In this document: one piece after another, positions 9,673 through 18,017 of the stretch
Layout: each line of letters opens with the position of its first letter
Numbering within the stretch: position 1 is the first letter of the stretch
Assembly: GCA_003252395.1 (NCBI GenBank)
Contig: QKEL01000011.1
Coordinates: forward strand, 515,585 to 579,584
From: Spirochaetales bacterium
GTDB lineage: Bacteria > Spirochaetota > Spirochaetia > Treponematales > Treponemataceae
Length of the DNA: 64,000 nucleotides
Direction of reading: 5' to 3'
Position numbers and translations under genes: made by a program
The notes under the pieces: generated by a model
Told to the model about the DNA's origin: nothing
Seen by the model: only the letters and a program-made list of their open reading frames with translations
Databases searched by the model: none

Positions 9673-12345
9673 ATGAACGCTAAAACAACCGGCCTTGCCG
9701 CACTCGGCATGGCGGTTTTATTCGCCAGTTCGTGCGGCTTGACCATGCCCACGAAACTGCAGGTTAAGGCGACCCCCACGGTGAACGCGCCGTTCGGGAG
9801 CAAGGAATACCTAATATCCGATCAAATATCGGTTACCGACATTAAAACATCTCTCGAGGGGGCGTCTCCAGGCGTTGAGGTTTATGATTTTCAGGACTCT
9901 TTAAGCGATATCCAGAAATTCATGCTGTACTACCCGCTTACCGAGGTAGACCTGGATTTCAGTACCTATATGTCTGATATCGCGACTGCTTCCGTCAGTT
10001 TCCCGACGCAAACTATCCCCGTGCCCGAAGTTGCCATGGCAACCTCAAATTCCACGACCTTCGATATCAGTACCACTATGGTAGCGGCGGCTAACGCGTC
10101 GTTGGGCAGCGTAACCGCGCCGTTTTACGAGAGCGCTACGCCGATAACGGTACCGGAAATCGAATCTACCGATATAACGACCACGACATTTGACAGCGTG
10201 ACCTTCAGTTCCGGGACGCTGAATTTGGCCATATCGCTCAGCGGGGCAAGCGGTGGCGTAACCGTTACGGTGAATTCCGCCGCCATTCGCAACGCTTCCG
10301 GGGATCCGCTGGCGAGCTCGGACACCCCGGTTAACGTTACCTCAGGCGGTATCGTTTCCATCCCCTTGGGTGGCGTAACGTTAACGACTCCCTTTACCCT
10401 AGCGTTCTCCCTGAGCGAATCCGGCGGCGTTCCCTCGGCAACCCCGAGCTACCTCGCAATAGTGCCGAGCCTCGCGCTGGGAACGAAGATCACCGCAGCG
10501 ACGGGCGTCGATTTTTCCGATACCGTATCAATTAACGTCACGGCGCCGATAAACGCTGGTTCTTCGTTCGTGGGCGCGACCGTCGCTTCCGCGGCAAATT
10601 CCGGCTCTATCGTAATCGACACCGGCGCATTCCCGTCAGGATGGACCGGATTTACCAAAACGACGGATATATCGATTTCCCAGGCGGGGGTCACCTCACC
10701 CGTTGCGTACGCCGGGTATACCGCCGCGAAAGGCAACGAAACAAGCCAAACCGTCAGCTTTGATTTGACTGGCCAGAGTATTTCCAATAAGGATATGGCG
10801 GTCTCCGTCACGGTTAATGTGGAAGCCGTAAACGGCTCGTTCAGTTCGCTGCCAGCCGCGGGGTTGACCATGAGCAGTTCCGCTTCTGCCTCCGTTACCG
10901 AATTCGCGGACGTTACGGTTGCCCTTCCCGCAGGAATGGACGTGTCGCAGGAATATAGTCAAGAAGCCAGCGAAGACATGAAAAAATGGGTAGAATGGAT
11001 CGATATCACCAAAGCGGGCGTTTCGCTGAAGCTAACCACCAATCTTCCCTCCGGAAATACGGTGACCGCCACCGTCATATCGAATGAATTCAACATAAAC
11101 GATACGAAACCCCTGGTCTCCGGTTCGGACGTTGAGTTCGTTAACGGAGACGGCTCGTCCGTGATAGATCACTTTGTTCCGAGTCCCGCGTTGCCTACTC
11201 TTCCTCCAGAGATTGATTTCCTGGTTAATATCGGACTACCGGGCTATACCGCCGGCGCTACTTCCTCCGATCCCAGCTACGTTACGCTCCATAACCTTAC
11301 TACCGGTACAGACCTCACCTTTGCCGCGAGCGCGACGATCCTGAGCGATTGGTCTCAAATTTCCATTGACCCGCAAACCGGGTATTTGGGCAAGTTTCCC
11401 AATGACGGCACCGGCCTTGACCTGGGCGCGGTCAACGATATCCTCGGGACGGACATTGAATTTAGTTCCGTTCCTTCGTACCTCTATTTGAGCGGACTCC
11501 CGTCAGCCACCAAGCTTTACGGAACCCTTTCTTCGAATTGGACGGTTGAGACTGTCCCGTATAGTGACGTTTACCTCGATGCCGCCGATGAGACGGCCTC
11601 GGGATTTACGGGAGCGGACTCTTATAAAAACGCGATCAGTTTCGTCACAGAACCGGACTTTTCGACGGGCGTCAGCGCGACAGATCCCTCGGTGTACGCC
11701 GGCCCCCTTCCGGGAAGCAGCATGACATTCGACCTCAGTAAGGCCCTCAATGCCAAGGCAACGGACCTGGTGATCAATTATAACCTGAAGCTCGCCCCGG
11801 TTACTTTGTCGAAATCTGAAGTTCAGAACGGAACGAAGCTCAAGGCTGAGATGGTATTGATCCTTCCGCTTTCCCTCAAGGTTCCAAGCGGCGGCGCTAC
11901 CCTTGATTTATCGGACTATATGGAGCCCCTCTCCGATGACGTTTTCGGGCGAACGGATATAAACGACGATGCCGCCAACGAGGATATCAATCGGGTATTG
12001 GATTCCCTCTCCTCCATGACGTTGAATCTTCATATCGTCAACAATATCGGCGTGGCGGTGGACGGTTTACTGTATCAGGATACCACTCCTTTGGGCGACC
12101 CGTCTGATCCATATGAGTTCAGCAAGACGTTGTCTATTCCGGAAGGCGAGAGTAACGTTCCGCTCGCCCTTGGCGCGGGCGATATTCAATTTATGAAAGA
12201 CAATTTGTTTATACCGCAATTTTCGGTGACTCTGCCGAATACTTCGGCTGATCCTATAGATTACGGGTTGAATCGAGGCGGAAACATCACGATAGGCATC
12301 ACCGCGTCGGTGCAGACCGCCGTCGACCAGGTAGTCGAGTTTTAA
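9673..12345 (+). CDS. Large predicted lipoprotein, function unknown
   Basis: This 890-residue protein has a lipoprotein signal peptide with lipobox FASSC (lipidated Cys 21). The rest is rich in Ser, Thr, Gly and Val with few charged residues, in stretches suggesting beta-rich, possibly repeated surface domains. No enzymatic motif is recognised. AAGGAG lies eight bases before the ATG, inside TATATAAGG that could also serve as a -10. It is followed after 15 nt by a predicted outer-membrane beta-barrel protein and probably shares its operon. The pair may form a cell-envelope complex. I do not recognise the family; it may be restricted to spirochaetes. Confidence 0.75.
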   Translation: MNAKTTGLAALGMAVLFASSCGLTMPTKLQVKATPTVNAPFGSKEYLISDQISVTDIKTSLEGASPGVEVYDFQDSLSDIQKFMLYYPLTEVDLDFSTYMSDIATASVSFPTQTIPVPEVAMATSNSTTFDISTTMVAAANASLGSVTAPFYESATPITVPEIESTDITTTTFDSVTFSSGTLNLAISLSGASGGVTVTVNSAAIRNASGDPLASSDTPVNVTSGGIVSIPLGGVTLTTPFTLAFSLSESGGVPSATPSYLAIVPSLALGTKITAATGVDFSDTVSINVTAPINAGSSFVGATVASAANSGSIVIDTGAFPSGWTGFTKTTDISISQAGVTSPVAYAGYTAAKGNETSQTVSFDLTGQSISNKDMAVSVTVNVEAVNGSFSSLPAAGLTMSSSASASVTEFADVTVALPAGMDVSQEYSQEASEDMKKWVEWIDITKAGVSLKLTTNLPSGNTVTATVISNEFNINDTKPLVSGSDVEFVNGDGSSVIDHFVPSPALPTLPPEIDFLVNIGLPGYTAGATSSDPSYVTLHNLTTGTDLTFAASATILSDWSQISIDPQTGYLGKFPNDGTGLDLGAVNDILGTDIEFSSVPSYLYLSGLPSATKLYGTLSSNWTVETVPYSDVYLDAADETASGFTGADSYKNAISFVTEPDFSTGVSATDPSVYAGPLPGSSMTFDLSKALNAKATDLVINYNLKLAPVTLSKSEVQNGTKLKAEMVLILPLSLKVPSGGATLDLSDYMEPLSDDVFGRTDINDDAANEDINRVLDSLSSMTLNLHIVNNIGVAVDGLLYQDTTPLGDPSDPYEFSKTLSIPEGESNVPLALGAGDIQFMKDNLFIPQFSVTLPNTSADPIDYGLNRGGNITIGITASVQTAVDQVVEF

Positions 12346-12360
12346 GGCGAGGAGACAACG

Positions 12361-13557
12361 ATGAAAAAGACAATAGCGATACTTATGATGCTTTCGGCCG
12401 TCGCCCTCCTCTCCGCCCGCGTGCATGACCGGTACGTGGAAACGGGTTTCAGCGTGGGAGTAAGCGGCAGCAACAGCTACTTCGGGCTTGGCGATATCTT
12501 TACCGATACGATCGTGATAGACCTGAACCAGATCGCCTCCGACTTGGGGGACAACGGACTGGCCTTCAATCTGGGCGTGGGGCTGAGCAACTTCACGAAT
12601 CTCAATTTCGGCCCGAAATTCAAGCTGGGCTTCTTCCTGAACGCGGAGGGCTTCGCCTCTTCCAGCATTCCGAAGAGCTTTTTCGAGCTTGCCGCCGAGG
12701 GGAACGCCCTGAATAAGACCTATACCGGCGACCTCAACATAATCGGCGACGCCTTCGTGGAGGCGGGCGCGTATTTCGGCACGCGGATTGCCTTCCTGGA
12801 CGTGAAATTCCAGCCGGCGCTCTTTATGCCCTTCTTCCATATCGAGGACCCCACGGCGAGTTATTCCTTCCGGACCGACGCGAACGGGACCATGTACGCC
12901 GACGTTCAGGCGAATATCCCGATATACAGCGTGGTTCCGCTGGACGGGGAGAGCGATATCGTCGCGGGCGAGGCGATCAGCAATCTCGTCGCCTCCAGCG
13001 GCCTCGATTTCTCGGGCGGCGCGAGCTGGGACCTCTTTCCCCGGTTCCTGACCGTGGGCGCCCGCGTGAAGCACTTGCCCCTGATTCCCGCCCGGCTGGA
13101 AAACCGGACCCTGATGACGGCTTCCTACACGGTGGACATGAGCGACCTGATCAACAATATGGGCTCGAGCGACCTGTTCACAACCACCGAATCGTCCGAC
13201 TTCGTGTCCGATAAGAAGCGGGTGTATATCCTCAGGCCGTTCAAGCTCGGGGCGAACGCCGTGTTTATGCCCTTCCGGAACGAGTTTCTCTCCCTCGAGC
13301 CGAACCTGGACTTGGCGGTATACCATACCGTGTACGTGGACGCCGGTATAAAGGTGAAATTCGACCTGTTCAATATCCTCGCCCTCACCGCCTCTTCCAA
13401 TTACGAGGACATGATTTGGAAGGAGCAGCTTGGCTTGATGCTGAACCTGCGCGTGATGGAGGTGGACTTCCTCGTGGGCAGCCAATCCGACGATTTCGTG
13501 AAGAGTTTCGCCGGGGCCGGCCTGGGCGCCTCGTTGGGAATGAAGTTCGGCTTCTGA
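12361..13557 (+). CDS. Predicted outer-membrane beta-barrel protein
   Basis: The 398-residue product has a signal peptide (MKKTIAILMMLSAVALLSA) and alternating hydrophobic and polar strands. It ends in GASLGMKFGF, a terminal phenylalanine typical of outer-membrane proteins recognised by the BAM machinery. No family is recognised. GAGGAG upstream of ATG 12361 supports the start. It is the second gene after the large lipoprotein (15 nt gap), and a clear rho-independent terminator follows, so the two form a closed operon. The role could be a porin-like or structural envelope protein. Confidence 0.72.
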   Translation: MKKTIAILMMLSAVALLSARVHDRYVETGFSVGVSGSNSYFGLGDIFTDTIVIDLNQIASDLGDNGLAFNLGVGLSNFTNLNFGPKFKLGFFLNAEGFASSSIPKSFFELAAEGNALNKTYTGDLNIIGDAFVEAGAYFGTRIAFLDVKFQPALFMPFFHIEDPTASYSFRTDANGTMYADVQANIPIYSVVPLDGESDIVAGEAISNLVASSGLDFSGGASWDLFPRFLTVGARVKHLPLIPARLENRTLMTASYTVDMSDLINNMGSSDLFTTTESSDFVSDKKRVYILRPFKLGANAVFMPFRNEFLSLEPNLDLAVYHTVYVDAGIKVKFDLFNILALTASSNYEDMIWKEQLGLMLNLRVMEVDFLVGSQSDDFVKSFAGAGLGASLGMKFGF

Positions 13558-13597
13558 TAAAGCGACTCGCGTAGCGGGGGTATCTCCCGCGTTTTCT

Positions 13598-13628
13598 GGG
13601 CCGCCCGGGCTGTCGGGCGGCCCTTTTT
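13598..13628 (+). terminator. Rho-independent terminator of the lipoprotein/outer-membrane operon
   Basis: A perfect 10-bp stem, GGGCCGCCCG (13598-13607) with CGGGCGGCCC (13614-13623), encloses a 6-nt loop and is followed by TTTTT (13624-13628). Confidence 0.92.
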
Positions 13629-13633
13629 GCTAT

Positions 13634-14527
13634 ATGCTGTATCCCGTGAACGACGAAAACGAAACCCTCCCGCCGGATGAGTCCGCGGTAACGCGCCGGG
13701 ACGGCCCCGGCTTGATCGATATTTTGGTTCTCTACGCCCTGGCCCTTCTGTATACGAATACCATGGGCTCCCCGTTCTCCGCGCTGCCCCCTTTTTGGGG
13801 AATGTCGCTCTTTACCGTCGGAATCGGCCTTATGCCCGTGGTTTACGCGGCGGTCCGGGGCTTTCCGCTTTCCGCGTCGTTTCCCTTGGGTAAGACCGCG
13901 CCCGGGCAGCGTACGGGCGCATTATTGATGACCCTGGGGCTCGTTTTCCTCGCCCTGGCCGCGACGGGCCTTCTCATACTGCTGATGCCTTCGGGCATGT
14001 CCGGCTTCGAGGAGACGGCGATCGCCCTGACCGGGCTGAACGATTGGGCTGCGGTTCTCGCGGTGGGGGTGCTGCCGGCGTTGTGCGAGGAAATCTTGTT
14101 TCGCGGTTTTATTCTCTCCGGTCTTGGACGGATTACCGGAAAGTGGCGGGCAATCGCCTTTTCGGCGGCGCTTTTCGGGATTTTGCACCAGGATCCGGCG
14201 CGCATACCCATTACGGCGGGCGTTGGCCTGGCCCTGGGCTATGTCGCCTGGGAAACCCGCTCGATCGCCCTGAGCGCGGCCATGCACTGCCTGTATAACC
14301 TCTCGCTTTTTTTCATGTCGCGACTCGCGGGCGCGGCCCAAGGCCTTTCCGAAACGCCGGGTATCGCCCTGGACGCGGCGGGATCGGTTTCCGCGCCGTG
14401 GGGCCTGGGGCTCCTCTCGGCCCTGATGCCCCTGGCGCCCTTCGTCGCGTTCGGCGCGCTGCTCGTCCGCGCGGGCGCGAAGCGCGTTCGGGCTCGCCGT
14501 GACCCAAAAGCCGTCCCGCGGTTATAG
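13634..14527 (+). CDS. CPBP-family intramembrane metalloprotease (CAAX protease-like)
   Basis: The 297-residue protein has about seven or eight hydrophobic helices and the three CPBP motifs: CEEILFRG (catalytic Glu pair and Arg), FGILHQD (FxxxH) and MHCLYNL (HxxxN). These form the metal-dependent active site in the membrane. Bacterial members process peptides or membrane proteins; the substrate here is unknown. The start is uncertain: ATG 13634 lies only five bases after the upstream terminator's T-run. TGCTATATG resembles an extended -10, so the in-frame GTG at 13646 is an alternative leaderless start. It overlaps the convergent GNAT gene by six bases. Confidence 0.88.
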   Translation: MLYPVNDENETLPPDESAVTRRDGPGLIDILVLYALALLYTNTMGSPFSALPPFWGMSLFTVGIGLMPVVYAAVRGFPLSASFPLGKTAPGQRTGALLMTLGLVFLALAATGLLILLMPSGMSGFEETAIALTGLNDWAAVLAVGVLPALCEEILFRGFILSGLGRITGKWRAIAFSAALFGILHQDPARIPITAGVGLALGYVAWETRSIALSAAMHCLYNLSLFFMSRLAGAAQGLSETPGIALDAAGSVSAPWGLGLLSALMPLAPFVAFGALLVRAGAKRVRARRDPKAVPRL

Positions 14528-15151
14528 CGCCTTTCCGAGGACGAAACCCCAGTCGCGCCCTTCCAGTTTTTCGAACCCGAGCTTTCCGTAAAACCCGATG
14601 GCGTTTACGTTTTTGCCGTCCACGCCCAGGTGAACCCCGGGACAGCCCCGTTCCGCCAGGGCGGAGAAGAGGCGTTCCATGAGGAGCCGCCCGCAGCCCT
14701 TACCCTGGAGCGCGGGCAAAAGGTCTATGTGGAGGTGGGCGCGATAGTCCGGCATCCAGGGGGCGTCCGCGCGGGAGGGATCGGGGTGGGGGGCGTTTAC
14801 TGAGCGGATCAGGCCGCGCTCGTTCGGGCTTAACGCCTCGCCGCGCGGGCCTTCCAGGAGCGAGAGGGGATAGCGGCCGCGGAGGGGCGGAAGCCATTCG
14901 CTTTCCAGCCAGGTTTCGTAGGCGACGGTATGTTCCGCGGCGACGACGTAGCCCTTGGGAACCCCGTCTTCCTCGGCGATAAAGCACAGGCCCGGTTCGC
15001 GGACGATATAGGGGGCCGCGTAGTATTGGCCGACGAGATAGGGGTCCGTGAAGAGCGCCGTGGCGTCGGAACCGGAAGCGGCGGTGCGCAGGCAAATGTC
15101 GTAGGCGTAGGGGAGGTCCGTGATATGGGCCCGTCGGATGATCGGCGTCAT
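14522..15151 (-). CDS. GNAT-family N-acetyltransferase
   Basis: The 209-residue protein has GNAT features: IIRRAHITDLPYAYDICL at the N-terminus, LHIDLLPALQGKGCGRLLM (motif A, acetyl-CoA pyrophosphate binding, Q/RxxGxG/A type) and VNAIGFYGKLGFEKL (motif B). The acceptor substrate is not evident. The start is fixed by a consensus TATAAT box six bases before ATG 15151, predicting a leaderless message. It lies between the convergent CPBP gene and the divergent dnaX gene. Confidence 0.85.
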   Translation of the reverse strand: MTPIIRRAHITDLPYAYDICLRTAASGSDATALFTDPYLVGQYYAAPYIVREPGLCFIAEEDGVPKGYVVAAEHTVAYETWLESEWLPPLRGRYPLSLLEGPRGEALSPNERGLIRSVNAPHPDPSRADAPWMPDYRAHLHIDLLPALQGKGCGRLLMERLFSALAERGCPGVHLGVDGKNVNAIGFYGKLGFEKLEGRDWGFVLGKAL

Positions 15152-15163
15152 GCCCCGATTATA
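15152..15163 (-). promoter_or_regulatory. Consensus -10 placed for leaderless transcription of the GNAT gene
   Basis: On the minus strand TATAAT (15163-15158) is followed by CGGGGC and then the ATG. Six bases between a perfect -10 and the start codon leave no room for a ribosome-binding site. No good -35 is seen. Confidence 0.65.
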
Positions 15164-15212
15164 CGACGTTTTCCGGGGAAAGTCCGCCCTTTCACGGGCC
15201 GCCTTTTTATGC

Positions 15213-15225
15213 TATCCTTGACGCC
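15213..15225 (+). promoter_or_regulatory. Extended -10 for predicted leaderless dnaX mRNA
   Basis: TGC then TATCCT (15213-15218) forms an extended -10 seven bases before ATG 15226. No Shine-Dalgarno is present. The -35 is poor, which is usual with extended -10 promoters. It is divergent from the GNAT promoter. Confidence 0.55.
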
Positions 15226-17079
15226 ATGGCATACGTAGTTACGGCAACCAGGCGGAGGCCCCGCCGGTTCGAGGATATGTTCGGCCAGGATTTCGTCGTG
15301 GCGACCCTCCAGAAATCCATTCAGGCCGGGAAGATAGCGCCCGCGTACCTTTTTTCCGGCCCCCGGGGCTGCGGCAAGACGACGTCGGCCCGGATTCTCG
15401 CGAAATCCATCAACTGCGCTTCAGGCCCCACCGGGACGCCCTGCGGCATCTGCCCCGCCTGCGAGGAGATCGCCCGCGGCTCGAGCCTTGACGTGATAGA
15501 GATAGACGGCGCCTCGAATACCAGCGTAAACGACGTGCGCCAGATCAAGGACGAGGTCCTTTTCCCGCCCAATTCCTGCCGCTATAAGGTGTATATCATC
15601 GACGAGGTTCACATGCTCTCCACCAGCGCGTTCAACGCGCTTTTGAAGACCATCGAGGAACCGCCGCCCTACGTGGTGTTTATCTTCGCGACGACGGAAC
15701 TGCACAAGGTTCCGGCGACGATCAAGAGCCGCTGCCAGCAGTTCAACTTCCGGCTCGTGCCGGTGGACCTTTTAAAGGGCGCCCTTGCCGCGGCGGCCGT
15801 CGAGTCGGGCATAGAGGCCGAGGACGAGGCCCTGTATTGGATCGCCCGCGAGGCCACGGGCAGTCCCCGCGACGCCTATACCCTTTTCGATCAGGTGGCG
15901 GCCTTTTCGGACGGGCACATTACCTTCGACAAGATACGGGACAAGCTCGGCCTGGTCGGCGTGGACCGGATAAACCCCCTCGCGGAAGCCTGCGTTGCGG
16001 GTAACGCGGCCCAGGCCATCGAGCTTTTGGACGGCATTCTTCAGGCCGGCGTTTCGGTGGAGCAATTCACCGTGGACTTGGCAGAGTATTTCCGAAGCCT
16101 TCTATTCGTGAAAAGCGGCATACGCCAGGAAGCGCTGCTGGGACAAAGCCCCGAGCGGTTTTCGCCCGTGGCGCTGGAAGCCTGGTCTTCCGTGCAGCTC
16201 GAGCGCGCCCTGGGCGTGGCGCTCCAGCTTTTCCGGGATATCCGCTACTCCCTCGACCCCCGCTACGAGCTGGAGCTCGCGGTTTCTCGGCTTTCCTGGC
16301 TCGGGGATTACGTTTCCCCCGCCGAGCTGAAGCGGGCCATCGCGGGGGCGAGGACCCTGCTCGAAAGGGGCGCTACCGGCCCTTTTCCTGAGGCGGACCG
16401 CCGGGCAGCCAGCGCCCCGACGGCCCGCGAAATCGGCGCGGAAACCCCCGGGGACGCCGCGCGGAATGCGGCGGCGGTCCCCGTTCGGGAAACCGTCGGC
16501 GAGCCCGCAGACGAGGAGGCGCCGGTCCAGGACCCCTTCGCCGCGTTGAAGGCGCGGATGGGCATGGGCAAGCCGTCGCCGGTGCCCGCGCACCGGGTAG
16601 AGCGGGAAGGGGACGATCCTCCCGAGGCGCGTTCGCCCCTCCCTGAAGATCGCTCGGCGCCCGCTGCGCCGATCCCCTCGGCTCCAGCCGAGCCGGCTCC
16701 GGCCGAGTCGGCGCAAGCCGAGACCGCGCCCCTCGAGGAACTTTCTGCGTCTCCCCGAATACCCTTCGGGGAACTGCAGGAAGCCTTGGTCGCCTTTTTT
16801 CAGACCACGAAAAACATGGTGGCGACGGGACTGAAGCAGGCCTTTGACTGGGAAGACGCGCAGGACGCCGTCCGTTTCAGCGTGGATAAGCCCCTGGTGC
16901 ACAATTTGCTCGAAACGGAACATAAGGCGATCGCCGTCGAGGCGTCGCGGCTTTTGGGGCGGCGGGTGGATATCGTCATTTCGATGGACCAGAGCAGGGC
17001 GGGCGCTGCGGCGGAAACCGAGGCCGTTCCCCCCGAGGTAGAGACCGTTCGGCAGATGTTTCGCGGGACGATCCAATAA
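15226..17079 (+). CDS. dnaX: DNA polymerase III subunit gamma/tau
   Basis: The 617-residue clamp-loader ATPase has Walker A GPRGCGKTT, the zinc-binding cluster with CGICPAC, Walker B IIDEVHML and the sensor region FIFATTELHKVPATIKSRC in the first 170 residues. Domain III follows. An Ala/Pro/Glu-rich linker (about 390-510) leads to a C-terminal domain that in tau contacts the polymerase. It loads the sliding clamp and couples the replisome. It heads the operon dnaX-ybaB-recR, a widely conserved arrangement. I saw no convincing in-frame slippery heptamer, so a separately made gamma form is not predicted. Confidence 0.97.
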   Translation: MAYVVTATRRRPRRFEDMFGQDFVVATLQKSIQAGKIAPAYLFSGPRGCGKTTSARILAKSINCASGPTGTPCGICPACEEIARGSSLDVIEIDGASNTSVNDVRQIKDEVLFPPNSCRYKVYIIDEVHMLSTSAFNALLKTIEEPPPYVVFIFATTELHKVPATIKSRCQQFNFRLVPVDLLKGALAAAAVESGIEAEDEALYWIAREATGSPRDAYTLFDQVAAFSDGHITFDKIRDKLGLVGVDRINPLAEACVAGNAAQAIELLDGILQAGVSVEQFTVDLAEYFRSLLFVKSGIRQEALLGQSPERFSPVALEAWSSVQLERALGVALQLFRDIRYSLDPRYELELAVSRLSWLGDYVSPAELKRAIAGARTLLERGATGPFPEADRRAASAPTAREIGAETPGDAARNAAAVPVRETVGEPADEEAPVQDPFAALKARMGMGKPSPVPAHRVEREGDDPPEARSPLPEDRSAPAAPIPSAPAEPAPAESAQAETAPLEELSASPRIPFGELQEALVAFFQTTKNMVATGLKQAFDWEDAQDAVRFSVDKPLVHNLLETEHKAIAVEASRLLGRRVDIVISMDQSRAGAAAETEAVPPEVETVRQMFRGTIQ

Positions 17080-17102
17080 GATGGCAAAGAGAGCGTGAGA
17101 AC

Positions 17103-17426
17103 ATGAACCCATTCGAACTTTTAAAGAACGCGAAAAGCATGCAGGAACAGGTTTCCAAGATTCAGGCGGAACTCGCCGAGGTGCGGGTTACCGGCTCGTC
17201 GGGCGGCGGTATCGTGAAGGTGACGGTGAACGGGCAGTTCGACATGCTCGCCGTCGAGCTGGACCCGATAGCCGTGGACCCGCGGGATATAGCGATGCTG
17301 CAGGATTTGATCGTGGCTGCCCATACCGACGCCTCCAACAAGGTGAAGGAGCTTATCAAGGAGCGCCTTGGCCCGCTGGCCGGCCCCTTGGGCAACGCCC
17401 TGGGCGGGAATTTTCCGCTGCCATGA
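17103..17426 (+). CDS. ybaB: YbaB/EbfC nucleoid-associated protein
   Basis: The 107-residue protein matches the YbaB/EbfC family: N-terminal helix (MNPFELLKNAKSMQEQVSKI), the core SSGGGIVKVTVNGQFDMLAVEL, and a C-terminal helix. Members form dimers that bind DNA, and in the spirochaete Borrelia the homologue EbfC acts as a nucleoid protein. It lies 23 nt after dnaX and overlaps recR by four bases (ATGA), the standard replication/repair operon order. Confidence 0.95.
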   Translation: MNPFELLKNAKSMQEQVSKIQAELAEVRVTGSSGGGIVKVTVNGQFDMLAVELDPIAVDPRDIAMLQDLIVAAHTDASNKVKELIKERLGPLAGPLGNALGGNFPLP

Positions 17427-18010
17427 ACGCCCTCGACGACCTGATCGAGTCCTTTTCGCGGCTTCCCGGGGTCGGGAAGAAGAGCGCCTCGCGGTTGGCC
17501 CATTTTCTCCTGCGGAGCGACCGTTCCCTGTGCGAGCGGCTTGCCCGCGACCTTTCCGTGCTCCATGACCGCATTCGGCCCTGTACCGTCTGCGGCGCGT
17601 ATTCCGAAGGGGATTTGTGCCCGGTCTGCTCCGATCCGGGGCGCGACCGCACGCTTCTGTGCGTGGTGGAGCAGCCCCAGGACGTGCAGACCATCGAGGC
17701 CGTGCGCGAGTTTAACGGGCTTTTTCACGTGTTGGGGGGCGTTATCGCGCCGCTGGAGGGTATCGGTCCCGATCAGCTCCGGCTTTCCGAATTGGTGGCG
17801 CGCGTGCAGGAGGGGTCGGTTACCGAGGTGATTCTCGCGACGAATCCCACGGTGGAGGGAGATACTACCGCGCTCTACGTGCAGCGCATTCTCAAGAACC
17901 TGAACGTTACGGTCACCCGCCTCGCCTCGGGATTGCCCGTGGGCGGGGACCTCGAATACGCGGACCGTCTGACCCTATCCCGCAGTTTCCGGGGCCGGGT
18001 GTCCTTTTAG
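17423..18010 (+). CDS. recR: Recombination mediator RecR
   Basis: The 195-residue protein has an N-terminal helix-hairpin-helix (LPGVGKKSASRLAHFLL), a Cys4 zinc finger (CTVCGAYSEGDLCPVC) and a TOPRIM domain (VVEQPQDVQTIE to ATNPTVEGDTTALYV). The C-terminal region SGLPVGGDLEYADRLTLSRSFRGR is the most conserved RecR segment. It works with RecO, and RecF where present, to load RecA on gapped DNA. It is the last gene of the dnaX operon and its start overlaps ybaB by ATGA. Confidence 0.97.
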   Translation: MNALDDLIESFSRLPGVGKKSASRLAHFLLRSDRSLCERLARDLSVLHDRIRPCTVCGAYSEGDLCPVCSDPGRDRTLLCVVEQPQDVQTIEAVREFNGLFHVLGGVIAPLEGIGPDQLRLSELVARVQEGSVTEVILATNPTVEGDTTALYVQRILKNLNVTVTRLASGLPVGGDLEYADRLTLSRSFRGRVSF

Positions 18011-18017
18011 TCCCTTT

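Noticed and set aside
16794..16806. Programmed frameshift in dnaX at a T-run
   Set aside because: The T6 run reads GCC TTT TTT CAG and does not make an X XXY YYZ heptamer in the reading frame. No following stem-loop is evident.
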